64,000 nt of DNA from Kineococcus aurantiacus (lineage in GTDB: Bacteria; Actinomycetota; Actinomycetes; Actinomycetales; Kineococcaceae): contig NZ_JACCBB010000001.1 of the NCBI RefSeq assembly GCF_013409345.1, positions 4,216,001 to 4,280,000 of the forward strand, read 5' to 3'. Shown piece after piece: positions 1-8,631 of the stretch; position 1 is the first letter of the stretch; every line of letters starts with the position of its first letter. The notes below the pieces were generated by a model, which had not been told where the DNA came from, searched no databases, and worked only from the letters and a program-made list of their open reading frames with translations. Position numbers and translations under genes: made by a program.

Positions 1-1
1 G

Positions 2-457
2 GAGGAGATGCACGGCGTCTTCGGGGCCGAGGCGCGCACCCTGGCCGTCCAGCCCATGGCCCCCCTGGGCGTGCCGTGCCTGGTCCGCAGCACCGAGGAC
101 CCCCTCTTCGGGCCGGTCCTGGCCTTCGGCGTCGAGGGCGACCCCATCGACCTCATGGGCGACGTGGCCTACCGGATCCCGCCGCTGACCGACGTCGACG
201 TCGCCGACCTCGTCCGCTCGGTCAAGGCCGCCCCCAAGCTGTTCGGGCACCGCGGGTCCCCGGCCCTGGACGTGCCCGCCCTGCAGGACGTCGTGGCGCG
301 CGTCGCGGTCCTGGCCGACGCCCTGCCCGAGATCGCCGAGCTGCGGCTGAGCCCCGTCCTGGTCGCCGAGCGGGGCGTGACGTGCCTGGACGCGGTGGTC
401 CGCGTCGCCGCGCCGCAGGGCCGGGCCGACCCCGACCGGCGCACCCTGCCCCTGTGA
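2..457 (+). CDS. Acyl-CoA synthetase / ATP-grasp family protein, C-terminal fragment
   Basis: This is the 3' end of a gene that begins before the window; the frame is open from base 2 to a TGA at 455-457. About 150 residues are visible. They resemble the last part of the ATP-grasp domain of NDP-forming acyl-CoA synthetases, including proteins fused to a GNAT domain (Pat-type). The supporting segment is GVEGDPIDLMGDVAYRIPPL followed by a leucine-rich helix and an ELRLSPVLV strand. The CoA-binding and any acetyltransferase domain lie outside the window, so acetate-CoA ligase versus protein acetyltransferase cannot be decided. The methionine at 8 is internal and not a real start. Confidence 0.65.
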   Translation, partial: EEMHGVFGAEARTLAVQPMAPLGVPCLVRSTEDPLFGPVLAFGVEGDPIDLMGDVAYRIPPLTDVDVADLVRSVKAAPKLFGHRGSPALDVPALQDVVARVAVLADALPEIAELRLSPVLVAERGVTCLDAVVRVAAPQGRADPDRRTLPL

Positions 458-501
458 ACGGCCCCCTGGCGCCGCTGCGCGGGGGGCCGCGCCGGGTACG
501 G

Positions 502-507
502 GATGAT
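502..507 (+). promoter_or_regulatory. Candidate -10 element (GATGAT) for leaderless transcript
   Basis: GATGAT lies exactly 6 nt before the ATG at 514, and no Shine-Dalgarno sequence precedes that ATG. The same GGGATGAT-N6-start layout recurs before the ferrochelatase gene (3530-3535) and the GntR gene (42381-42386). Promoter function is inference. Confidence 0.4.
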
Positions 508-513
508 GAGCGG

Positions 514-1110
514 ATGCGCGAGCGCACCGACACCCGTGCCGGGTCCGACCTCCCCGTCGCCCTGCTCACCGACCTCGAACGGGCCGGGTACTACCCCGAC
601 CTCGTCGCCGACTGCCTGCGCACCGCCGTGGCGGGCGAACCCGTCGACGCGCACCTCGTGCACCCCGAGACGACCTTCGACGCCAACGAGGTCCGCCGGC
701 ACGTCACCGTGCTGGCCACCACCCCCACCCGCCTCGTCGTCGCCCACGCCGACGACCACGGCCCCGACGAGACCGCGAGCGAGCCCTACGCGGTCTGCTC
801 GACCGAGTCGGTCGCCCTGTCCCGCGTGCACTCCGTCGTGGTGTCCCAGGTCGTGACCCGGCCCGCCGACCACCGGACCGGCCGGACCCCCGCCGAGGTC
901 AGCCTCACCCTGGGGTGGGGCGCGGTGCACCGGGTCGACCTCGAACCGGCGTCCTGCCCCGACCCGGACTGCGAGGCCGACCACGGGTACACCGGCTCCC
1001 TGACCGGCGACGACCTGACCGTCCGCATCGCCAGCGCCGCCGAGGGCGCCGACGCGGTGTCCGCCGCGCTCGCCTTCGCCCGCGCCCTGTCGGCCGTCAC
1101 GGCCCGCTGA
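514..1110 (+). CDS. DUF5998 family protein
   Basis: A 198-residue protein of unknown function that I place in DUF5998 by sequence character and by its position beside the phosphodiesterase and sepH genes, an arrangement common in actinobacteria. There is no signal peptide or membrane segment. The frame is open much further upstream, but the ATG at 514 (MRERTDTR) gives the usual short N-terminus followed by LLTDLERAGYYPDLVADCL. A cysteine/histidine group, CPDPDCEADHGY, sits about three quarters along and could bind metal. The next gene starts 3 nt after the stop, so the two are probably co-transcribed. Confidence 0.6.
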   Translation: MRERTDTRAGSDLPVALLTDLERAGYYPDLVADCLRTAVAGEPVDAHLVHPETTFDANEVRRHVTVLATTPTRLVVAHADDHGPDETASEPYAVCSTESVALSRVHSVVVSQVVTRPADHRTGRTPAEVSLTLGWGAVHRVDLEPASCPDPDCEADHGYTGSLTGDDLTVRIASAAEGADAVSAALAFARALSAVTAR

Positions 1111-1113
1111 CCC

Positions 1114-2253
1114 GTGCTCCTGCCCGCCCCGGCGTACGGCCGCGACACCCTGGCCGACCTGCTGCCCGCGGTGGGCCGCGCCCTGGGGGTCCCCGACCTC
1201 GCCGGCGCGTCGCCGGAGCTGGTGCTGCCCGCGGCGCAGCGGGTCTGCTTCGTCCTCGTCGACGGCCTGGGGGAGCTGCTGCTGGCCGCGCGGTCGGGGC
1301 ACACCGGCACCCTGCGGCGCTGGCGCGCCGACGGCCTGCACCGCGTCCTGACCGCCGGGTTCCCCACGACGACGGCCACCAGCATGGGGCTGATCGGCAC
1401 CGGCCTGCCGCCCGGCGGCCACGGGCTGGTGGGCTACGAGGTGCTCGACCCCGACCGCGACGAGCTGCTCAACGAGCTGCAGTGGGACGCGGCCGTCGAC
1501 CCGCGCCGCTGGCAGCCGCACACCACCGTCTTCCAGCGCGTCGCCGCCGCCGGGGTCGACGTCGTGCGCGTCGCCCCGCCGCACTTCGACGGTTCCGGGC
1601 TCACCGAGGCCGCGCTGCGCGGCGGCCGGTTCGTCGGCACCCCCGACCGGCTGCCGGCGCGCGTCGACGCCGCCGTCACCGCCGTGCGGTCCGCGCCGCG
1701 CCAGCTGACCTACCTGTACTGGGGCGGGCTCGACCACACCGGCCACGGCCACGGCGTGGACTCGGCGCAGTGGACGGCCGAGCTCGAACGCGTCGACGAG
1801 GCGCTCGCCGAGCTCGCCCGGCGCCTGCCGCGCGGGACGCTGCTCGTCGTCACGGCCGACCACGGGATGGTCGACGTCCACCCCCCGCAGCGGCTGGACC
1901 TGGCCGGCGAACCGGACCTGCGCAAGGGTGTCCGGCACGTCGGGGGAGAACCCCGGACCGTCCAGCTGTACACCGAACCCGGTGCGGCCGAACAGGTCGC
2001 GGCGACCTGGCGGTCGCGGCTGGGCACCTCGGCGGCGGTGCTGCTGCGATCGGAGGCCGTGGCCGCCGGCTGGTTCGGCCCCGTCGAGGACCGCGTCCGG
2101 GCCCGCATCGGCGACGTCCTGGCCGTCATGCGCGAGGACACCGCCGTGGTGGACTCGGACCGGATGCGACCGCAGACGCTGCGCCTCATCGGCCAGCACG
2201 GCGCGCTGTCGGACGCCGAGCGGCTCGTGCCCCTGTTCGTCGTCCCCTGCTGA
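1114..2253 (+). CDS. Alkaline phosphatase-superfamily protein (nucleotide pyrophosphatase/phosphodiesterase-like)
   Basis: A 379-residue protein of the type I phosphodiesterase/nucleotide pyrophosphatase branch of the alkaline phosphatase superfamily. Visible metal and nucleophile motifs are FVLVDGLGE (first metal Asp), [16 protein letters not shown] (Thr nucleophile region), [11 protein letters not shown] (Asp/His ligands) and [12 protein letters not shown] (late Asp-His pair). No secretion signal is seen, so it is probably cytoplasmic. The substrate is unknown; phosphodiester or pyrophosphate hydrolysis is what the family suggests. The GTG start is 3 nt behind the DUF5998 stop. The gene converges on sepH and ends inside a hairpin. 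Confidence 0.75.
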   Translation: MLLPAPAYGRDTLADLLPAVGRALGVPDLAGASPELVLPAAQRVCFVLVDGLGELLLAARSGHTGTLRRWRADGLHRVLTAGFPTTTATSMGLIGTGLPPGGHGLVGYEVLDPDRDELLNELQWDAAVDPRRWQPHTTVFQRVAAAGVDVVRVAPPHFDGSGLTEAALRGGRFVGTPDRLPARVDAAVTAVRSAPRQLTYLYWGGLDHTGHGHGVDSAQWTAELERVDEALAELARRLPRGTLLVVTADHGMVDVHPPQRLDLAGEPDLRKGVRHVGGEPRTVQLYTEPGAAEQVAATWRSRLGTSAAVLLRSEAVAAGWFGPVEDRVRARIGDVLAVMREDTAVVDSDRMRPQTLRLIGQHGALSDAERLVPLFVVPC

Positions 2254-2288
2254 GGGGCCGCCGGGGGCCTGGCCGCTGCGCCCCTCAG
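2250..2288. terminator. Bidirectional terminator hairpin between phosphodiesterase and sepH
   Basis: The 9-bp arms CTGAGGGGC (2250-2258) and GCCCCTCAG (2280-2288) are perfectly complementary. They contain the stop codons of both convergent genes (TGA at 2251-2253, TCA at 2285-2287). There is no U-tract, which is normal for GC-rich actinobacterial terminators. Confidence 0.55.
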
Positions 2289-3421
2289 TCCTTCTTCGCG
2301 CCGAACATGATGTCGTCCCAGCTCGGGACGCTGGGGCGCTTGGCGCCCGAGGAGGCCCGGCGCGCCGACCGGTTGCGCCGGCGCGGGCCCCCGTTCTCCG
2401 CGGCGGGCTCGGCGGCGGGTTCGGCGGCCGGTCCTTCGGCGGGTTCGGCGGCCTGCTCGGCGGCCGGGGGCTCGGCGGGTGCGGTGGACTCGGCGGCGTC
2501 GGAGGGTTCCGCGGCGTCGTCCAGTTCCGCGGCGTCGTCCGGTTCCAGACCGTCCCCGGGCAGCACGGTCCGGTCCGGCAGGTCGTCGGGGGCGGAGTCG
2601 GCCGGGTGCGCCGGCGGCGGGTCCGCCGTCAGCGCGTCGACCCGGGGAGCAGCGCCGGCCGCCGACGACGGGGACGGCGAGGCGCCCTGACCGGGCCGGA
2701 CACCGCGCACGGAGTCCAGCGCGTCCAGCAGCTCGTCGGTCTGGTTGGTCCGCACCCCGCCGTCGGCCTCGACGTCGTACACGCGCTCGGCGCCCGGCCG
2801 CGGGCTCTCCCCGGGGACGGACACCAGCCGGCGCGCCGGCAGCGGGCCGGGCTCGGTCGGCTCCTCCTCCGACAGCCACCGGGCCTCGTCGTCGTGGGCC
2901 GACAGCACCCGCGCGGCCGGGTCGAAGCCCCAGCGGGCGACGCGGCCGCGGCCACCGGCGACGAACTCGCACTGCACGACCCAGTCGCCCTCCTCGGTGC
3001 GCCAGGCGTCCCAGCGGGCCCCCTCGGGGTCCACCGCCCGCGCCGACAGGCGGGCCACGACGACCTCGTCGAGGCTGCCCCCGCCCGCACCGCGGCCGTA
3101 CGGGGTGCGCCGCGCCAGGCCCGCCACGTGCGCGCGCTCGGCCAGCACGGGCCCCTCGTAGCGGCGCACGTGCTCCACCGTCAGCCCACCGGCCGCCGCG
3201 ACGTCCTCGGCGGACTCCCCGGCGCGGATGCGCGCCTGGATGTCGCGGGGGCGCAGCTGCGCCTCCATCTGGATCTGCAGCTGCCCCAGCCGGGCGCGGT
3301 CGCGGCGCACCGCGGCCCGCAGCGCCTCGTCGACCCGCAGCCGGTAGCGGCTGCCGTCGGTGGCGACGAGCACGACGTGCTCTCCGTCGTCGTGAACCCC
3401 GACGAGCCTCAGGTCCTGCAT
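2285..3421 (-). CDS. sepH: Septation protein SepH
   Basis: A 378-residue protein with the SepH (formerly DUF3071) layout. SepH is known in Streptomyces and Mycobacterium as an FtsZ-binding positive regulator of Z-ring assembly. The N-terminal ~180 residues hold the conserved domain, starting [18 protein letters not shown] and containing a helix-turn-helix-like stretch near residues 60-90. A long disordered Ala/Glu/Pro/Asp-rich linker follows, then a basic Arg/Ser patch and the conserved tail [11 protein letters not shown]. The ATG at 3421 was chosen because it matches the family N-terminus. A GATGAT -10-like hexamer (3460-3455 on the minus strand) and GGGAGG lie upstream. Confidence 0.9.
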   Translation of the reverse strand: MQDLRLVGVHDDGEHVVLVATDGSRYRLRVDEALRAAVRRDRARLGQLQIQMEAQLRPRDIQARIRAGESAEDVAAAGGLTVEHVRRYEGPVLAERAHVAGLARRTPYGRGAGGGSLDEVVVARLSARAVDPEGARWDAWRTEEGDWVVQCEFVAGGRGRVARWGFDPAARVLSAHDDEARWLSEEEPTEPGPLPARRLVSVPGESPRPGAERVYDVEADGGVRTNQTDELLDALDSVRGVRPGQGASPSPSSAAGAAPRVDALTADPPPAHPADSAPDDLPDRTVLPGDGLEPDDAAELDDAAEPSDAAESTAPAEPPAAEQAAEPAEGPAAEPAAEPAAENGGPRRRNRSARRASSGAKRPSVPSWDDIMFGAKKD

Positions 3422-3529
3422 GGGGGGCGCCCTCCCGGAAACGTGATGCGGGCCATCATCGCGGATGCACTCTGCCACCTCGCGCGCCGCCCCGCGTGGC
3501 CCCGGGCGCGTCCACCGCCGCGGGACGGG

Positions 3530-3535
3530 GATGAT
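3530..3535 (+). promoter_or_regulatory. Candidate -10 element (GATGAT) for ferrochelatase, leaderless layout
   Basis: GATGAT is followed by 6 nt and the GTG start at 3542, with no ribosome binding site between. It matches the arrangement before the genes at 514 and 42393. Confidence 0.4.
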
Positions 3536-3541
3536 GGGCCC

Positions 3542-4672
3542 GTGAGCGACGCGAGCCCGTACGACGCCCTCCTCCTGCTGTCCTTCGGTGGTCCCGAGGG
3601 TCCCGACGACGTGATGCCCTTCCTGGAGAACGTGACGCGCGGGCGCGGCATCCCCCGCGAACGGCTCGAGGCGGTGGCCGAGCACTACCTGCACTTCGGC
3701 GGCAAGAGCCCGATCAACGACCAGAACAAGGAGCTGCTCGCCGCGCTGCGCCGCGAGCTGGACGCCCGCGGCCTGGGCGGACTGCCCCTGTTGTGGGGCA
3801 ACCGGAACTGGGAGCCCTACGTCACCGACGTGCTGCGCGAGGCGCACGAGGGTGGGGCGCGCCGGGTGCTGACCGTCTTCACCAGCGCGTACTCGTCGTA
3901 CTCCAGCTGCCGGCAGTACCGCGAGGACCTCGGCCGGACCCTGCAGACCCTGGCCGAGGAGGGGCGCCGCCTCGACGTCGACAAGGTCCGGCACTACTTC
4001 AACCACCCGGCGTTCACCGACGTCAACGCCGCGGCCGTCGCCGACGCCCTCGGGCAGCTGCCGGAGCAGGCCCGTGCGGGCGCCCGTGTGGTGTTCGTCA
4101 CGCACAGCGTCCCGGACGCCATGAACGACGTCTCCGGGCCGCCCGCGGCCGGTGGCGGGGCCTACGTGCGCCAGCACCTCGACGTGGCCGGCGAGGTCGC
4201 CCGCCGCGCTTCCGAGCGGGCCGGGCGGACGCTGGAGTGGGACCTGGCGTACTGCTCGCGCAGCGGCCCGCCCACCCAGCAGTGGCTGGAGCCGGACGTC
4301 AACGACCACCTGCGCGCGCTGCACGCCGACGGGGTCCCCGGGGTCGTGGTGGCCCCGATCGGGTTCGTCAGCGACCACATGGAGGTCAAGTTCGACCTCG
4401 ACACCGAGGCCGCCGAGACCGCCGAGGAGATCGGGCTGCCCTTCGCCCGCGCCGCGACGGTCGGGGCGCACGCGGAGTTCGTGGCCGGGCTCGTCGACCT
4501 CGTCGAGGAGCGCGCCGCGCAGGCCCGCGGTGAGGCGCCGGCCCGACCGGCCACGGGCGCCCTGGGGCCCTCGCACACGGTGTGCCCGGTGGACTGCTGC
4601 CGCAACCTGCGCGCCGACCTGCCGGCCGCCACGGGCGAGGACTACCGCAGCCCGGCTGTGGCGGGGGCCTGA
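3542..4672 (+). CDS. hemH: Ferrochelatase (coproporphyrin-type, CpfC/HemH)
   Basis: A 376-residue ferrochelatase that inserts Fe(II) into the porphyrin ring late in haem synthesis. Actinobacteria generally use the coproporphyrin route, so coproporphyrin III is the likely substrate. Visible motifs are [10 protein letters not shown] at the N-terminus, [12 protein letters not shown] (metal-site His) and [11 protein letters not shown] (acidic Glu of the active site). Cys123 (SSCRQY) plus three C-terminal cysteines in HTVCPVDCC match the spacing of the [2Fe-2S] ligands known in the Mycobacterium tuberculosis enzyme, so a cluster is likely. The frame is open for 1.6 kb upstream, but the GTG at 3542 gives the family N-terminus. 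An inositol-phosphatase-family gene follows 4 nt later. Confidence 0.92.
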   Translation: MSDASPYDALLLLSFGGPEGPDDVMPFLENVTRGRGIPRERLEAVAEHYLHFGGKSPINDQNKELLAALRRELDARGLGGLPLLWGNRNWEPYVTDVLREAHEGGARRVLTVFTSAYSSYSSCRQYREDLGRTLQTLAEEGRRLDVDKVRHYFNHPAFTDVNAAAVADALGQLPEQARAGARVVFVTHSVPDAMNDVSGPPAAGGGAYVRQHLDVAGEVARRASERAGRTLEWDLAYCSRSGPPTQQWLEPDVNDHLRALHADGVPGVVVAPIGFVSDHMEVKFDLDTEAAETAEEIGLPFARAATVGAHAEFVAGLVDLVEERAAQARGEAPARPATGALGPSHTVCPVDCCRNLRADLPAATGEDYRSPAVAGA

Positions 4673-4676
4673 GGCC

Positions 4677-5528
4677 GTGACGGTCCCAGACGCCCGGCAG
4701 GCCCCCGGCGCGGACGCCGACCCGGGGCGGCTGCGGGCCCTGGCCGTGGAGGTGGCCACCGCCGCCGGCGCGCTCGTCCACGACGGGCGCCCGGACCGGG
4801 TGGAGGTCGCGGCCACCAAGTCGAGCCCGACGGACGTGGTGACGGCCATGGACACCGCCTCGGAGCAGCTCGTGCGCCGGCTGCTGCGCGCGGCCCGCCC
4901 CCAGGACGGGTTCCTGGGGGAGGAGGAGGGCCACGAGCCGGGCACCAGCGGCCTGACGTGGGTCGTCGACCCCATCGACGGCACCGTCAACTACCTCTAC
5001 GGCCTGCGGTCCTACGCCGTGAGCGTCGCCGTCGTGCGCTCGCAGGGGCGCCCCGACCCCGCGACCTGGACGGTCCTGGCGGGGGCGGTGGTGGACCCCT
5101 CGGCGGGGGAGACGTGGTCGGCGGCCCGGGGCGCGGGGGCCACGCTCACCGACGCGCGCGGCTCCCGGCCGCTGCGGGTGGGCCCGGGCCCGGACCTGGG
5201 CCAGGCCCTGCTGGCCACCGGTTTCGGCTACGACGCCGGGCGGCGCGCCGAGCAGGCCGCCGTCGTGGCCCGGCTGCTGCCCCGCGTGCGGGACCTGCGG
5301 CGGATCGGGACGGCCTCCCTGGACCTGTGCTCGGTGGCCGCCGGCCGCGTGGACGCCTACTACGAGCGGGGGCTGAACCCCTGGGACTTCGCCGCCGGGT
5401 GGCTGGTGGCGCACGAGGCCGGGGCCGTGGTCACCGACTTCGCCGGCGGCCCGGCCGGCGGCCACGGCCTCGTCGCGGCCGGTCCGGACCTGCAGCCGGT
5501 GCTGCGGGAGGCCCTGGACCTGGGCTGA
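4677..5528 (+). CDS. Inositol monophosphatase family protein
   Basis: A 283-residue Mg2+-dependent phosphatase of the inositol monophosphatase/CysQ/FBPase superfamily. The metal-binding motifs are present in order: GEEEGHE near residue 80, WVVDPIDGTVNYLYGL near 97-112 and NPWDFAAGWLVAHEAG near the C-terminus. The substrate could be myo-inositol-1-phosphate, histidinol phosphate or another small phosphomonoester; the sequence alone does not decide. The GTG start lies 4 nt after the ferrochelatase stop, indicating one transcript. The gene ends just before a strong hairpin. Confidence 0.85.
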   Translation: MTVPDARQAPGADADPGRLRALAVEVATAAGALVHDGRPDRVEVAATKSSPTDVVTAMDTASEQLVRRLLRAARPQDGFLGEEEGHEPGTSGLTWVVDPIDGTVNYLYGLRSYAVSVAVVRSQGRPDPATWTVLAGAVVDPSAGETWSAARGAGATLTDARGSRPLRVGPGPDLGQALLATGFGYDAGRRAEQAAVVARLLPRVRDLRRIGTASLDLCSVAAGRVDAYYERGLNPWDFAAGWLVAHEAGAVVTDFAGGPAGGHGLVAAGPDLQPVLREALDLG

Positions 5529-5562
5529 GGCCGGTCCGGGGCCCCGCACCCGCCCGGACGTG

Positions 5563-5600
5563 CGCGGAGCCCGGCCCTCGGGTGAGGACCGGGCTCCGCG
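5563..5600. terminator. Bidirectional terminator hairpin
   Basis: Perfect 12-bp arms CGCGGAGCCCGG (5563-5574) and CCGGGCTCCGCG (5589-5600) enclose a 14-nt loop. The hairpin lies between the convergent phosphatase gene and the small minus-strand gene. Confidence 0.7.
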
Positions 5601-5610
5601 GGGACCGGGG

Positions 5611-5925
5611 TCAGGCGCGGGCGCACCCGGCCGGCGTCCGGACGCCGGTGAGGTCGATGAGCGTCCCGGGGCGGCGGTCGGCCAGGTAGGCGACCGTGTC
5701 GGGCAGCGCCACGTCCTGGGTGGCGGCGAGGTCCACGAGGGCCTCGAGGTCGTCCAGGAGGGCCTGGGCGAGGTCGTCGTCGCCGGCGGCGGCGGCGGAG
5801 TCGATCGTGGCGCGGGTGCGCTGGACGCGATCGGACAGTTCGGCCACGAACGTGGGCGAAGTCCCGGTCGACGGCGTGGTCAGGACGGTCACGTCGACGG
5901 GCGTGCGGTCTTCCTGCACGGGCAC
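5611..5925 (-). CDS. Hypothetical protein, small helical
   Basis: I do not recognise this ~104-residue protein. It has strong coding character (high third-position GC, conservative Leu/Ala/Asp helices). A predicted helical pair lies around ELSDRVQRTRATIDSAAAAG and LLDDLEALVDLAATQ, with a short C-terminal extension. There is no membrane segment. AAGGGAGG at 5937-5930 is the ribosome binding site; GTG at 5925 or the GTG two codons later (5919, with more typical spacing) could start it. It is transcribed divergently from DUF4193 across 415 nt and ends against a hairpin shared with the phosphatase gene. Confidence 0.6.
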   Translation of the reverse strand: MPVQEDRTPVDVTVLTTPSTGTSPTFVAELSDRVQRTRATIDSAAAAGDDDLAQALLDDLEALVDLAATQDVALPDTVAYLADRRPGTLIDLTGVRTPAGCARA

Positions 5926-6340
5926 GGCACCTCCCTTGCGGGTGTCGGGAGCTCTTCTCGGCGGCGTTCCCCGGCGGGCGGGGACGAGCGGCCGGATCGG
6001 CGGGGACGCGAGCACACTACGTCGCCGGCGGCCGCGGGCCAACTCCCGCGGTGTCGGGGTGCGCAGCGCCAAACGCGTTGCGTGAGCAGCGATGTGCCGT
6101 GTGAGACGGGAGTGCGTCCCTGAGGGTGACGGCGGCCCGCACCGGCGCGCGACCCGCCCCGGTTCGAAGGACGCCCGGCGGTAGGCCATGATGCGTGCTC
6201 GCTCGTGGACCGCGCGGGCGAGGCAATGGGTGGGGAACGGGCGGACACCGGGCATGGAACGGCGTCGCGGGGCGTTGACCCCGCGGCACCGGGGCACCGG
6301 TGGAGGCACGACGAGATGGCATGGAGTGTGAGGCGAGGTC
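5926..6340. other. Intergenic region between divergent genes (415 nt)
   Basis: No convincing gene is seen. Possible reading frames here lack start signals and resemble antisense frames. The stretch holds the divergent promoters of the small hypothetical gene and of DUF4193. It is slightly poorer in GC around 6010-6020 and 6060-6080. GAGGCGAGGTC just before 6341 acts as the DUF4193 ribosome binding site. Confidence 0.5.
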
Positions 6341-6640
6341 ATGGCGACCGACTACGACGCACCGCGCAAGAACGACGACGAGCTGAACGAGGACTCCATC
6401 GAGGAGCTCAAGGCGCGTCGCACGGACAAGAGCTCGGGTGCCGTCGACGAGGACGAGACGGAGGCGGCCGAGGGGTTCGAGCTCCCCGGCGCGGACCTGT
6501 CGAACGAGGAGCTGTCGGTGCGGGTCCTCCCGCGTCAGCAGGACGAGTTCACGTGCACCAGCTGCTTCCTGGTGGTGCACCGCAGCCAGCTGCACGACTC
6601 CGGCGACGGCCGCATCATCTGCAACGACTGCGCCGCCTGA
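6341..6640 (+). CDS. DUF4193 family zinc-ribbon-like protein
   Basis: A 99-residue DUF4193 protein, a family found almost only in actinobacteria and of unknown function. The first half is acidic and probably disordered (MATDYDAPRKNDDELNED and onwards). The second half holds two cysteine pairs, FTCTSCFLV and IICNDCAA, consistent with one zinc ribbon. The ATG at 6341 follows GAGGCGAGGTC. Its last 26 nt overlap the convergent DUF3093 gene. The neighbourhood with DUF3093 and dut is conserved in the phylum. Confidence 0.9.
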   Translation: MATDYDAPRKNDDELNEDSIEELKARRTDKSSGAVDEDETEAAEGFELPGADLSNEELSVRVLPRQQDEFTCTSCFLVVHRSQLHDSGDGRIICNDCAA

Positions 6641-7103
6641 TCTCGGCGGCCAGCCGCTGCGGGCGACGGGTCGAGACCACCCAGTAGGGGGTCGGGTCGG
6701 CCGGGTCGTCCAGGTGGATGCGCACCGCGGTGCCGATCCACGACCGGATCGCCAGGTGGGCCCGGGCGTCCAGCCCGGGCCCCAGCGCGGCCCGGCGCTC
6801 CTGCCGGGTCACGACGTCGACGCCGCTGACCACGTCCAGGGGCAGTCGCGCCCGGCCGACGCGGAACTCGGTGTCGGTCAGCCGCGTCGTCCACGCCAGG
6901 CTGAGCAGGACCCCCACGGCCGCGAGGGCGCCGACCGCGGCGCCCACGGCCGCCCCGCCGGGACCCCAGATGGGCAGCGCGACCAGCGCACCGCCCACGG
7001 GGGCCGGCAACCACGACAACCACGACGTCGCGGCGGGCCACCACCGCTCCCGCCCGTCCCACACCTGCTCTGTCCCGGGTCCGGGACGAGGGGCCCGCGT
7101 CAC
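6615..7103 (-). CDS. DUF3093 family membrane protein
   Basis: A ~162-residue protein matching DUF3093, actinobacterial and of unknown function. After a short polar N-terminus with RERWWPAATSWL there are two closely spaced hydrophobic segments (about residues 30-50 and 55-80). A soluble C-terminal half follows with RVGRARLPLDVVSGVDVV and PYWVVSTRRPQRLAAEI, resembling a PH-like fold. GTG at 7103 is the chosen start. Its 3' end overlaps DUF4193 by 26 nt in the convergent direction, and it is divergent from dut. Confidence 0.8.
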   Translation of the reverse strand: MTRAPRPGPGTEQVWDGRERWWPAATSWLSWLPAPVGGALVALPIWGPGGAAVGAAVGALAAVGVLLSLAWTTRLTDTEFRVGRARLPLDVVSGVDVVTRQERRAALGPGLDARAHLAIRSWIGTAVRIHLDDPADPTPYWVVSTRRPQRLAAEIRRRSRCR

Positions 7104-7143
7104 GCTCTGCACCCGCTCAGGGTCGCACGCGCGGGGGCGGGGG

Positions 7144-7149
7144 TAGGGT
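7144..7149 (+). promoter_or_regulatory. Candidate -10 (TAGGGT) of dut, leaderless layout
   Basis: TAGGGT matches the TAnnnT consensus and lies 8 nt before the GTG start at 7158. No Shine-Dalgarno is present, suggesting transcription starts at or next to the start codon. Confidence 0.5.
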
Positions 7150-7157
7150 CGAGCCCC

Positions 7158-7682
7158 GTGACGCCCCAGCCACTCCTGCCCGTGGAGACGGTGCTCTCGG
7201 TCCCCGAGGCCCTGCCCACCTACGCCCACCCCGGCGACGCCGGAGCGGACCTGACCACGCGGGTCGACGTCGTCGTCGGCCCGGGGGAGCGCGTCAACGT
7301 CCCGACCGGCGTGTCCATCGCCCTGCCCGAGGGGTACGCGGCCTTCGTCGTGCCGCGCTCGGGCCTGGCCGCCAAGCGCGGTCTGACGACCCTGAACGCC
7401 CCCGGGACCGTCGACGCCGGCTACCGCGGTGAGATCCGCGTCACCCTGCACAACACCGACCTGCGCGAGGCCGTCGAGCTGCGGGCCGGCGACCGGATCG
7501 CCCAGCTCGTGGTCCAGCGGGTCGAGCGGGTGCGCTTCGTGCCCGTGCAGCAGCTGCCCGAGTCCGTCCGCGGCGCCGGGGGCCACGGGTCCACGGGGGG
7601 CAGCGACGCGCTCAGCCAGGCCCTCCAGAGCCAGGTTCTCCAGAGCCAGACCCCCGCCCAGCCCTCCGAGGAGCGACCGTGA
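7158..7682 (+). CDS. dut: dUTP diphosphatase
   Basis: A 174-residue trimeric-type dUTPase that hydrolyses dUTP to dUMP and pyrophosphate, keeping uracil out of DNA and supplying dTMP synthesis. The five family motifs are visible: GDAGADLTTR (1), VPRSGLAAKRGL (2), NAPGTVDAGYRGEI (3), GDRIAQLVVQRV (4) and a C-terminal Gly-rich arm GAGGHGSTG (5). An extra ~25-residue Gln/Ser tail follows motif 5. The stop overlaps the next start by 4 bp (GTGA), so DUF3710 is translationally coupled. Confidence 0.95.
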   Translation: MTPQPLLPVETVLSVPEALPTYAHPGDAGADLTTRVDVVVGPGERVNVPTGVSIALPEGYAAFVVPRSGLAAKRGLTTLNAPGTVDAGYRGEIRVTLHNTDLREAVELRAGDRIAQLVVQRVERVRFVPVQQLPESVRGAGGHGSTGGSDALSQALQSQVLQSQTPAQPSEERP

Positions 7683-8539
7683 GCCTGTTCCGCCGCCGCA
7701 AGGTCGCCGAGACCGTCGAGCCCGGGCCCGGCGCCGACGCGCCCGACGTCACCGGGTCGGCCACCACCGCCGAGTCCGGCGCCGAGCCCGCCACGCCCGC
7801 CTACGGGGTCGTCGACGACCCCGAGGCCCGCGCGGCCGCCGACGCGGCCTCGGACCTCCCCGGCGGTGCCGGGGGACCGGAGGGTGCCGCCGTCCCCGCG
7901 GGCGAGCCCTTCGACCGCTCGCAGGGCCCGTGGGACGTCTCCGAGGTCCCCGAGGACGACGGCCGGCTCGCCCTGGGCGGGCTGCGCCTGCTCGGCCGCG
8001 AGGGCATGGAGCTGCGCTTCGAGGTCGAGGAGGCCAGCGGCCGCGTCATCGCCGTCACGGTCGGGGTGAACGGGTCGACCGTGCAGCTGCAGGCGTTCGC
8101 CGCCCCCCGCAGCTCCGGCGTCTGGGACGAGATCCGGCACGAGATCGCCCAGGCCGTCGTCGCCCAGGGCGGGGCCGTCGACGAGCAGGACGGCGCCCTG
8201 GGGCGCGAGCTGCTGTGCCGGTTGCCGGTGCGCACCGAGGACGGCCGCACGGCCCACCAGCCCACCCGCTTCGCCGGGGTGGACGGCCCGCGCTGGTTCC
8301 TGCGCGCCGTCTTCGCCGGCCCCGCCGCGCACGACCCGGCGGCCGCCGCCGAGCTGGAGTCCGTGGTGCGCGAGACCGTCGTCGTCCGCGGCGCCGAGGC
8401 CATGGCCCCCCGCGAGCTCATCGCCCTGGAGCTGCCGCAGCAGCCCGACCAGGCGCGGCCGCAGCAGGCCCCGGAGGCCGGCGCGCGCGAGGAGCTCAAG
8501 CCGTTCGAGCGCGGACCCGAGATCACCGAGGTGCGCTGA
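7679..8539 (+). CDS. DUF3710 family protein
   Basis: A 286-residue DUF3710 protein, conserved in actinobacteria next to dut and of unknown function. The N-terminus is basic (MSLFRRRK) and followed by ~80 disordered Ala/Glu/Pro residues. The conserved domain starts near FDRSQGPWDVSEVPED and continues with VWDEIRHEIAQAVV and the signature RFAGVDGPRWFLRAVF. There is no membrane segment or recognisable catalytic motif. It is coupled to dut by a GTGA overlap and followed 2 nt later by a terminator hairpin. Confidence 0.88.
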   Translation: MSLFRRRKVAETVEPGPGADAPDVTGSATTAESGAEPATPAYGVVDDPEARAAADAASDLPGGAGGPEGAAVPAGEPFDRSQGPWDVSEVPEDDGRLALGGLRLLGREGMELRFEVEEASGRVIAVTVGVNGSTVQLQAFAAPRSSGVWDEIRHEIAQAVVAQGGAVDEQDGALGRELLCRLPVRTEDGRTAHQPTRFAGVDGPRWFLRAVFAGPAAHDPAAAAELESVVRETVVVRGAEAMAPRELIALELPQQPDQARPQQAPEAGAREELKPFERGPEITEVR

Positions 8540-8541
8540 GG

Positions 8542-8570
8542 TCCGCCCCGCCGCACCGCGGCGGGGCGGA
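8542..8570 (+). terminator. Rho-independent-like hairpin after DUF3710
   Basis: Perfect 13-bp arms TCCGCCCCGCCGC (8542-8554) and GCGGCGGGGCGGA (8558-8570) flank a 3-nt loop, two bases after the DUF3710 stop. It separates the dut unit from the OB-fold unit. Confidence 0.75.
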
Positions 8571-8591
8571 ACAGCAGCGCTTCGAGTGACG

Positions 8592-8624
8592 TTGACTGGT
8601 CATCACCTCCGGAGGGCCTACTGT
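8592..8624 (+). promoter_or_regulatory. Candidate promoter of OB-fold protein gene
   Basis: TTGACT (8592-8597) resembles a -35 and TACTGT (8619-8624) a -10, but the 21-nt spacer is long. The -10 is 7 nt before the GTG at 8632, which favours that codon as a leaderless start over the GTG at 8623, which overlaps the -10. Confidence 0.45.
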
Positions 8625-8631
8625 GGGAGCC

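Noticed and set aside
169-2199. Minus-strand open frame opposite the DUF5998 and phosphodiesterase genes
   Set aside because: No domain-like sequence; high GC suppresses stop codons in this frame.
2390-2560. Short repeats (GGCGGGTTCGGCGGC-like) as a DNA repeat element
   Set aside because: They encode the Ala/Glu/Pro-rich disordered linker of SepH and are explained by codon composition.
6275-6280. TTGACC as a -35 box for DUF4193
   Set aside because: No acceptable -10 lies 16-19 nt downstream.
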